A stretch of 64,000 bases of DNA from positions 1-64,000 of the forward strand of contig JAEZCT010000083.1 of the NCBI GenBank assembly GCA_023433405.1. The letters are read 5' to 3'. A program made the translations under genes and the position numbers. The notes under the pieces were generated by a model. It saw nothing but the letters and a program-made list of their open reading frames with translations, made no database searches and had not been told where the DNA came from. This document shows positions 59,313-64,000 of this stretch, in pieces; within the stretch, counting starts at the first letter, position 1, and each line of letters starts with the position of its first letter. This stretch comes from Bacillota bacterium (GTDB lineage Bacteria; Bacillota; Clostridia; Oscillospirales; Ruminococcaceae).

Positions 59313-59513
59313 ATGGCAAAAAAAGCCGGACCAGCCGGCGGAAATGGAGTGGATATGAAACTGGAAGTTAGTTTTAACTGGCAGGACAAATATGTGCTGG
59401 CAATCGCTCCCTTTAAGGGCCCGATATTTGATGCCGCTTACTACACCCGCGCCCTGACGGCAGCCGAGGTAAGACGAAACTACCTGTACCTAAGCAAGAC
59501 ATATGGCTCTTAA
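59313..59513 (+). CDS. LamG/tail-fibre-like C-terminal fragment
   Basis: A 66-aa frame from ATG (MAKKAGPAGGNGVD...) whose second half, FNWQDKYVLAIAPFKGPIFDAAYYTRALTAAEVRRNYLYLSKTYG, reads like the closing strands of a LamG/concanavalin-type domain. Such a tail ends many phage tail or receptor-binding proteins. It lacks the rest of the domain and has a poor start, so it is probably a remnant. It is the first of four plus-strand genes of phage lysis type. Confidence 0.5.
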   Translation: MAKKAGPAGGNGVDMKLEVSFNWQDKYVLAIAPFKGPIFDAAYYTRALTAAEVRRNYLYLSKTYGS

Positions 59514-59628
59514 CGCGAAGTACCCGAAGGCACATCCTGCCCCTCACGCGAATAAATTGTAATACGGGCAAATTCTTCGTCGACAATATACCTAAGCCGA
59601 CGTTTGCCGGAAAGGAAAGTGAACCGAT

Positions 59629-59835
59629 ATGGAACAGTTTGACGTCCAGTTTTGGATCCAGATCGTCATTTACGCAGTATCGTTCGGGATTGTGTATGGA
59701 CAGTTGCAAACCAAGATTAAATATATTGAGCAAAAGCTAGATAAGCATAATAACTTTGTAGAGCGACTATATAAAGTAGAGGAAAGCGTACGGCTCGCAC
59801 AAAGCCGAATTGACAACCTGGAGGATGATCGGTAA
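59629..59835 (+). CDS. XhlA-like phage hemolysin/lysis protein
   Basis: 68 aa: a short N-terminal helix that could enter the membrane (FWIQIVIYAVSFGIVYG) followed by an amphipathic coiled coil with regular hydrophobic spacing (LQTKIKYIEQKLDKHNNFVERLYKVEESVRLAQSRIDNLEDD). This polarity (membrane helix first) differs from classic XhlA, where the coiled coil precedes the helix, but the phage role beside a holin is similar. GGAAAGG precedes ATG. The stop overlaps the holin start (TAATG). Confidence 0.7.
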   Translation: MEQFDVQFWIQIVIYAVSFGIVYGQLQTKIKYIEQKLDKHNNFVERLYKVEESVRLAQSRIDNLEDDR

Positions 59836-60131
59836 TGAATGATTACACTGTCTTTATTAAACCGGAGCTTCTTATTTTAATTCCCGTGCTATATTTTATC
59901 GGGATCGGGCTTAAAAAAAGCGAGCATCTCAAGGATAAGTATATCCCCCTCACCCTGGGCGGCGCGGGCATTGCCCTTGCTATTATCTGGGTATTTGCCA
60001 CCACCGCTATTTCGGGTGTGCAGGATGCACTCATGGGCATCTTTGTGGGGTTAACCCAAGGGGTGCTGTGCGCGGCGGGAAGCGTTTACTTTAACGAAAC
60101 CGCCGTAAAACAACCCCAAAAGGAGGAATAA
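59835..60131 (+). CDS. phage holin (holin_5_2-like)
   Basis: 98 aa with three hydrophobic segments (ELLILIPVLYFIGIGLK; YIPLTLGGAGIALAIIWVFATT; ALMGIFVGLTQGVLCAAGSVYFNET). The sequence MNDYTVFIKPELLILIPVLYFIGIGLKKSEHLKDKYIPL closely resembles Phage_holin_5_2 proteins. Holins make pores that release the endolysin. It overlaps the preceding gene by one base and is 3 bp from the amidase. The run of three is a complete lysis cassette. Confidence 0.88.
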   Translation: MNDYTVFIKPELLILIPVLYFIGIGLKKSEHLKDKYIPLTLGGAGIALAIIWVFATTAISGVQDALMGIFVGLTQGVLCAAGSVYFNETAVKQPQKEE

Positions 60132-60134
60132 ACT

Positions 60135-60812
60135 GTGCCGAAGATCTGCATCGATCCCGGTCACGGCGCAACCGATTCAGGGACATTATTACTGACTCGG
60201 CTGGAGAAAAACGACAACCTCCAGCTTGGTCTTATGCTGCGCGAACATTTCTTAAAGCAGGGCTGGCAACCGGTGCTTACCCGCACCGGGGACAATTACG
60301 TCACCCTTGCCCAGCGCACCGCGCTTGCAAACACCGAGAAATGTGACCTCTTTCTCTCCTGCCACCGCAACGGCTTTACAAGCCAAACCGCAAACGGCGT
60401 GGAGAGCTGGCTGCATTCCAAGGCGCCAAAGGCTTATCAGACATGGGCGGAGGATATGCTCGCACGCCTGGAGGCACTTGGCTTTACAAACCGCGGCGTT
60501 AAGCTTGGCTACCGCGACGGTTCCTCGGCAGACTATGCGGTAAACCGCGATACGAATATGCCCAGTATGCTTTTGGAGGTCGGCTTTATCACAAGCGAAA
60601 AGGATAACGCCATTTTTGACGGCAGGCTGCCCGAAATTTGCCAGGCGGTGGTGCGTTCCTGCTGCGCGTTTATCGGGGTGGAGTACCAGGAAAATACCGG
60701 CACGCCAAACCCTCCTGAAGAAAACCCGCCGGAGACCGCACCCAAGGTTTACTCCTTTGACCTGCCGGAGCTTAAAAAACAGGGCTATACGAGCATAGAA
60801 ATAAAGCTGTAG
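60135..60812 (+). CDS. phage-type N-acetylmuramoyl-L-alanine amidase (endolysin)
   Basis: 225 aa, GTG start after AAAAGGAGG. An Amidase_3 domain fills residues 1-180: CIDPGHGATDSGT (first zinc His), LEKNDNLQLGLML (Glu ligand), FLSCHRNGF (His ligand) and SMLLEVGFITSEKDN (catalytic Glu). The C-terminal 40 residues are Pro/Glu-rich (NPPEENPPE). No signal peptide, as expected for a holin-dependent endolysin. It cuts the amide bond between MurNAc and L-Ala. A 21-bp perfect terminator hairpin follows. Confidence 0.92.
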   Translation: MPKICIDPGHGATDSGTLLLTRLEKNDNLQLGLMLREHFLKQGWQPVLTRTGDNYVTLAQRTALANTEKCDLFLSCHRNGFTSQTANGVESWLHSKAPKAYQTWAEDMLARLEALGFTNRGVKLGYRDGSSADYAVNRDTNMPSMLLEVGFITSEKDNAIFDGRLPEICQAVVRSCCAFIGVEYQENTGTPNPPEENPPETAPKVYSFDLPELKKQGYTSIEIKL

Positions 60813-60821
60813 CGCGACGAT

Positions 60822-60870
60822 AAAACGCAAGGGACGGAAGGTTCACACCTTCCGTCCCTTGCGTTTTGCC
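60822..60870. terminator. 21-bp perfect hairpin between endolysin and csp genes
   Basis: AAAACGCAAGGGACGGAAGG and its complement (60822-60842, 60847-60867) enclose TCAC. Convergent genes on both sides; terminal A/T runs serve both directions. Confidence 0.88.
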
Positions 60871-60882
60871 TATGCTATTTGG

Positions 60883-61092
60883 TTACAGCACATTGACATT
60901 GGCAGCACGAAGCTTGCCGTTGCGGGCATCCTTCTCAATCTCAAAGGAAACCTTCTGGCCCTCGTTGAGGGTCTTAAAGCCCTGAGACATGATTGCGGAA
61001 AAATGAACGAACAGGTCGTCCCCGCCGTCATCATTGGCGATAAAGCCAAATCCCTTGTCTGCGTTGAACCATTTTACTGTACCTTTATTCAT
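60883..61092 (-). CDS. csp: cold-shock protein (CspA family)
   Basis: 69-aa single OB-fold RNA chaperone. The RNP-1 and RNP-2 motifs are KGFGFIAND and [14 protein letters not shown] is at the start. It melts RNA structure in the cold and sometimes at other times. The 5' leader carries a long hairpin (61136-61191), as in many csp genes. It converges on the endolysin gene. Confidence 0.95.
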   Translation of the reverse strand: MNKGTVKWFNADKGFGFIANDDGGDDLFVHFSAIMSQGFKTLNEGQKVSFEIEKDARNGKLRAANVNVL

Positions 61093-61135
61093 AAAAGCAC
61101 CTCCATCACTATTATATCCATCTCATTAACCGAAA

Positions 61136-61247
61136 AATCTCGCAGAATTGTAAATCATCCGAGCATCGATGACTTACAAACCTGCGAGATCAATCAAAGC
61201 ATATCAGGATACATTTATATTTTATTCTATTATACCCATTTTGTCAA
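61136..61247 (-). promoter_or_regulatory. csp promoter and structured leader
   Basis: On the minus strand TTGACA (61247-61242) and TAAAAT (61224-61219) are 17 bp apart, start near 61212. The ~120-nt leader contains ATCTCGCAG...CTGCGAGAT with inner TTGTAA and ATCATC pairings (61136-61191). Confidence 0.75.
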
Positions 61248-61409
61248 GGATTCGTTCCAAAATCATTTGCCAGACCCCGAAAATTAACATTTTGGTAATT
61301 GACACCGAAAAAAGATGGTGGTAAACTGGTTCCTAGTTAGTAGTCGCTAACGCTATTCACATTTCCCCCATTTGATTAAGGGAAAAACATCGGGAAGGGA
61401 CAAAAATTC

Positions 61410-62345
61410 ATGGACATTTTAGTTTACGGCGCGGGGGTGCTTGGCGGTTACCTCGCGCATTCCCTCGTCCGCGCAGGAAACTGCGTCACCCTTCTCGCAC
61501 GGGGAGAGCGCCTGCGGGAGCTTAAGGAGCAGGGTCTTGTCATCCGCCACGCGTTACAGCTTAAGACCACACGGGATAGGGTAGAGTTAATTGACCGGCT
61601 TGTGCCAGAAGCACGTTACGATGCTGTTTTTGTCGTCATGCAGTACACTCAAATGCCGGCTGTTGTGCCGGTGCTTGCGCAAAGCCAAAGCAAGCTGTTT
61701 ATACTTATCGGCAACAACGCCTCCCCTGTCGCGATGCGGAATGATTTCCTCCGCGCGGACCCCGAAAAAACGGTACTGTTTGGCTTTTTGGGCGCGGGCG
61801 GACGGCGGGAAAACGGCAGAATTATCAGCGCCCACACAAAACCCAAGCTGCCCATCGGTTCCCTGATAGGTGAGGATTATGAGCCTGCCCGCAAGCTGCT
61901 GGCAGATGTGTTTGAGGGTAGCGGCATTGGGGTGAAGTTTCGCAGCGATATGGAGTCATACCTGCTCAGCCACATCGCGTTTATTATGCCCATCGCTTAT
62001 GCCTGTTATGCCACGGGCGGCAAGCTCCCTAAGGCAGATAAAGCGCTGTTAAACGCGGTCATAGACGCTACCGCGGAGGGGTACTCCGTGCTAAAGGCAA
62101 ACGGGCTTGCCATCGCGCCCGTGGAGGACGGGGCCTATGTGCGGGAGAAGCGCAGCGCTTACTATCGGATGCTGTGGATAATGACCAGAACCTTCCTCGG
62201 GCGTTTGGCGGTAAGCGACCACGCAATGAGCGCGGTCGGTGAAATGACCGCCCTCAGCGAGGCGTTTGACCAGCTTAAAGCAAGGGCGGGCATCCCCACC
62301 CCAGTGTGGGATAGCCTGGAGCGTAATCTTAACCCCGTTTTATAA
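61410..62345 (+). CDS. ketopantoate reductase-like oxidoreductase (ApbA/PanE family)
   Basis: 311 aa, with an N-terminal NADP-binding Rossmann fold (MDILVYGAGVLGGYLAHSLVRAGNCVTLLARGERLRELKEQG) and the C-terminal ApbA domain. In true PanE enzymes the catalytic Lys lies in a conserved KLxxNxxxN block; here the equivalent region, FRSDMESYLLSHIAFIMPIAYACYATGGKLPKADKA, has a diverged sequence, so an ApbA-like reductase of unknown substrate is the safer call. GGAAGGG precedes the ATG. No pantothenate genes are nearby. Confidence 0.82.
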   Translation: MDILVYGAGVLGGYLAHSLVRAGNCVTLLARGERLRELKEQGLVIRHALQLKTTRDRVELIDRLVPEARYDAVFVVMQYTQMPAVVPVLAQSQSKLFILIGNNASPVAMRNDFLRADPEKTVLFGFLGAGGRRENGRIISAHTKPKLPIGSLIGEDYEPARKLLADVFEGSGIGVKFRSDMESYLLSHIAFIMPIAYACYATGGKLPKADKALLNAVIDATAEGYSVLKANGLAIAPVEDGAYVREKRSAYYRMLWIMTRTFLGRLAVSDHAMSAVGEMTALSEAFDQLKARAGIPTPVWDSLERNLNPVL

Positions 62346-62400
62346 ACATCTCAAGCAATCCGATAGAATCTCCTAATAACCTTGAGGCGAACACTCTACA

Positions 62401-62436
62401 AAAAAGCTGGCGGACAAAATGCCGCCAGCTTCATTT
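62401..62436. terminator. bidirectional terminator
   Basis: AAGCTGGCGG pairs with CCGCCAGCTT. T-runs flank it on both strands, closing the PanE-like gene from the left and the GGGtGRT gene from the right. Confidence 0.85.
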
Positions 62437-62506
62437 ATAATAATAAGCGTAAGGAACTCACACCATTATCCATTTATCCGGCTCCCGTGAGTAGCTACTA
62501 CAGTAG

Positions 62507-63508
62507 TTACTTCGCTATCGCCTGAGAGATTGCTACCGCAACCGCTACCGTCGCGCCGACCATGGGGTTGTTGCCCATGCCAAGGAAGCCCATCATCTCA
62601 ACGTGCGCGGGAACCGAGGAGGAGCCTGCAAACTGCGCGTCCGAGTGCATACGGCCCATGGTATCGGTCATGCCGTAAGAAGCGGGGCCTGCCGCCATGT
62701 TGTCGGGGTGCAGCGTTCTGCCCGTACCGCCGCCGGAAGCAACGGAGAAGTACTTTTTGCTCTGCTCCATGCACTCCTTCTTGTAGGTACCGGCAACGGG
62801 ATGCTGGAAGCGAGTGGGGTTTGTAGAGTTGCCGGTGATGGAAACATCCACGCCCTCAAGATGCATAATGGCAACGCCCTCACGCACGTCATCCGCGCCG
62901 TAGCAGCGGACGTTGGCGCGCTCGCCCTTGGAGTAGCCGATCTCGCGTACCACCTTGACCTCGCCGGAGGCGTAGTCAAACTGCGTCTGAACATAAGTAA
63001 AGCCGTTGATGCGGGAGATAATCTGTGCCGCATCCTTGCCAAGACCGTTAAGGATTACGCGCAGCGGCTCCTTGCGGGCCTTGTTGGCGTTCTTTACAAT
63101 ACCAATGGCGCCCTCGGCGGCGGCAAAGGACTCGTGACCCGCGAGGAACGCGAAGCACTTGGTTTCGTCACGCAGCAGCATAGCGCCAAGGTTACCGTGA
63201 CCAAGACCGACCTTTCTATCCTCGGCAACAGAACCGGGGATGCAGAACGCCTGAAGACCGATACCGATGGCCTCGGCAACCGCGTCGGCAGTCTTCGCGC
63301 CCTTCTTAATTGCGATAGCCGCGCCTACGGTGTACGCCCAGCAGGCGTTCTCAAAGGCGATGGGCTGGATAGCCTTGGTGATATCATAAGGGGAAACCCC
63401 TACCTCGTCGCAGATGCTCTTAGCGTCTTCAATGCTCTTAATACCGTACCCGGCAAGCGCGGCGTTAATCTTATCAATGCGCCGCTCATAGCTTTCAAAC
63501 AGTGCCAT
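62507..63508 (-). CDS. GGGtGRT protein
   Basis: The 333-aa protein contains the signature SGGGTGRTLHPDNMAAGPASYGMTDTMGRMHSDAQFAGSSSVPAHVEMMGFLGMGNNPMVGATVAVAVA at the C-terminus, which names the family. The N-terminal part starts LFESYERRIDKINAALAGYGIKSIEDAKSICDEVG. Proteins of this group occur in anaerobes next to a NifU-like scaffold, suggesting a role in iron-sulfur or related metal-cluster handling; function unknown. AGGAGGG precedes ATG. The NifU-like gene is 14 bp upstream, same strand. Confidence 0.92.
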   Translation of the reverse strand: MALFESYERRIDKINAALAGYGIKSIEDAKSICDEVGVSPYDITKAIQPIAFENACWAYTVGAAIAIKKGAKTADAVAEAIGIGLQAFCIPGSVAEDRKVGLGHGNLGAMLLRDETKCFAFLAGHESFAAAEGAIGIVKNANKARKEPLRVILNGLGKDAAQIISRINGFTYVQTQFDYASGEVKVVREIGYSKGERANVRCYGADDVREGVAIMHLEGVDVSITGNSTNPTRFQHPVAGTYKKECMEQSKKYFSVASGGGTGRTLHPDNMAAGPASYGMTDTMGRMHSDAQFAGSSSVPAHVEMMGFLGMGNNPMVGATVAVAVAISQAIAK

Positions 63509-63522
63509 ACTTATTCTCCCTC

Positions 63523-64000
63523 CTATTCGTGACGCGGGTCGATGTACTTGGCGGCTTCTGCGAAGCGGCCGTACGAACCCGTCGCGTCGGCGAGAGCTTT
63601 TGCAGGCTCGACGCCCTTTTTAATCGCGGACATTGCCTTGCCCAGATGGATAAACTCATAGCCTATGACCTGACTCTCTTCGTCCAGCGCAAGGCGGGTA
63701 ACATAGCCCTCCGCCATCTCGAGATAGCGGACACCCTTTGCCTTTGTGCCGTACATGGTGCCGACCTGACTTCTCAGGCCCTTACCAAGATCCTCAAGAC
63801 CCGCTCCAATGGGCAATCCCCCTTCGGAGAACGCCGTCTGGGTGCGGCCGTAAACGATCTGCAAAAACAGCTCGCGCATTGCCACGTTAATGGCGTCGCA
63901 AACAAGGTCGGTGTTAAGCGCCTCAAGAAGTGTCTTGCCGGGCAGTACCTCCGACGACATGGCGGCGGAATGGGTCATGCCGCTGCAGCCGATGGTCTCT
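63523..64000 (-). CDS. iron-sulfur cluster assembly scaffold (NifU-like), 5' end outside window
   Basis: The frame stays open to the window edge, reading ETIGCSGMTHSAAMSSEVLPGKTLLEALNTDLVCDAINVAMRELFLQIVYGRTQTAFSEGGLPIGAGLEDLG before the edge-distal end. GCSGM and DLVCDAI provide cluster-ligand cysteines of the IscU/NifU fold. The ATG within it (63978) is not the start; the N-terminal part with the first ligand Cys lies beyond 64000. The C-terminus ATGSYGRFAEAAKYIDPRHE is usual for the group that accompanies GGGtGRT. It is the first gene of the pair. Confidence 0.92.
   Translation of the reverse strand, partial: ETIGCSGMTHSAAMSSEVLPGKTLLEALNTDLVCDAINVAMRELFLQIVYGRTQTAFSEGGLPIGAGLEDLGKGLRSQVGTMYGTKAKGVRYLEMAEGYVTRLALDEESQVIGYEFIHLGKAMSAIKKGVEPAKALADATGSYGRFAEAAKYIDPRHE

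Overview
The window looks like chromosomal DNA from an endospore-forming, probably anaerobic Clostridia-type Firmicute. The evidence is a spore-coat basement module (spoVM, sipL-like gene, spoIVA), GerA/GerB/GerC germination proteins, a phenylalanine T-box leader, IreB, canonical sigma-A promoters, Shine-Dalgarno sites close to AAGGAGG, and rpoB-rpoC and str operons of Firmicute type. A cellobiose phosphorylase and the GGGtGRT/NifU-like pair point the same way. Base composition is near 50% GC, which suits Oscillospirales-like lineages, but genus cannot be fixed from this sequence.

Layout: rnpB with its promoter (354-803); a small membrane protein and a 39-aa ORF; a rhamnose-catabolic cluster rhaB-fucO-rhaD with a divergent DeoR regulator (1864-6665); an AraC/GyrI-like regulator; a split germination locus, gerA-gerC against gerB (8175-12194); unknown conserved genes and ireB; pheS-pheT behind a T-box (14644-18481); a housekeeping and lipoprotein stretch (sod, nnrD/E fusion, acpS and a transposon-broken DUF3788/DUF3795 gene; 18740-25063); a secreted GHL10-amidase fusion; an XRE regulator with a membrane partner; an HD-GYP protein; cellobiose phosphorylase with its LacI regulator; the spore-coat module (37253-41191); tuf, fusA, rpsG, rpsL, rpoC and rpoB (41421-53778); an ECF-sigma envelope operon (54621-58058); a thioesterase; an orphan phage lysis cassette (59313-60812); a cold-shock gene; a PanE-like reductase; and the GGGtGRT/NifU-like pair, cut by the window end.

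The main discovery is a family of exactly 100-bp, strongly palindromic elements. There are eight full copies, each flanked by a 3-bp TTA/TAA target duplication, plus at least one decayed copy and shorter relics. They have no coding capacity, so they behave as MITEs. One copy interrupts a DUF3788/DUF3795 gene, and removing the element with one TAA duplication restores a continuous reading frame. A diverged copy carries paired substitutions in three separate stem segments that keep the hairpin. The second notable find is a 27-codon spoVM gene, hidden by its size and GTG start, lying between two of these elements and upstream of sipL-spoIVA.

Most genes are on the minus strand. The 100-bp elements sit between genes, often beside intrinsic terminators, with one exception.
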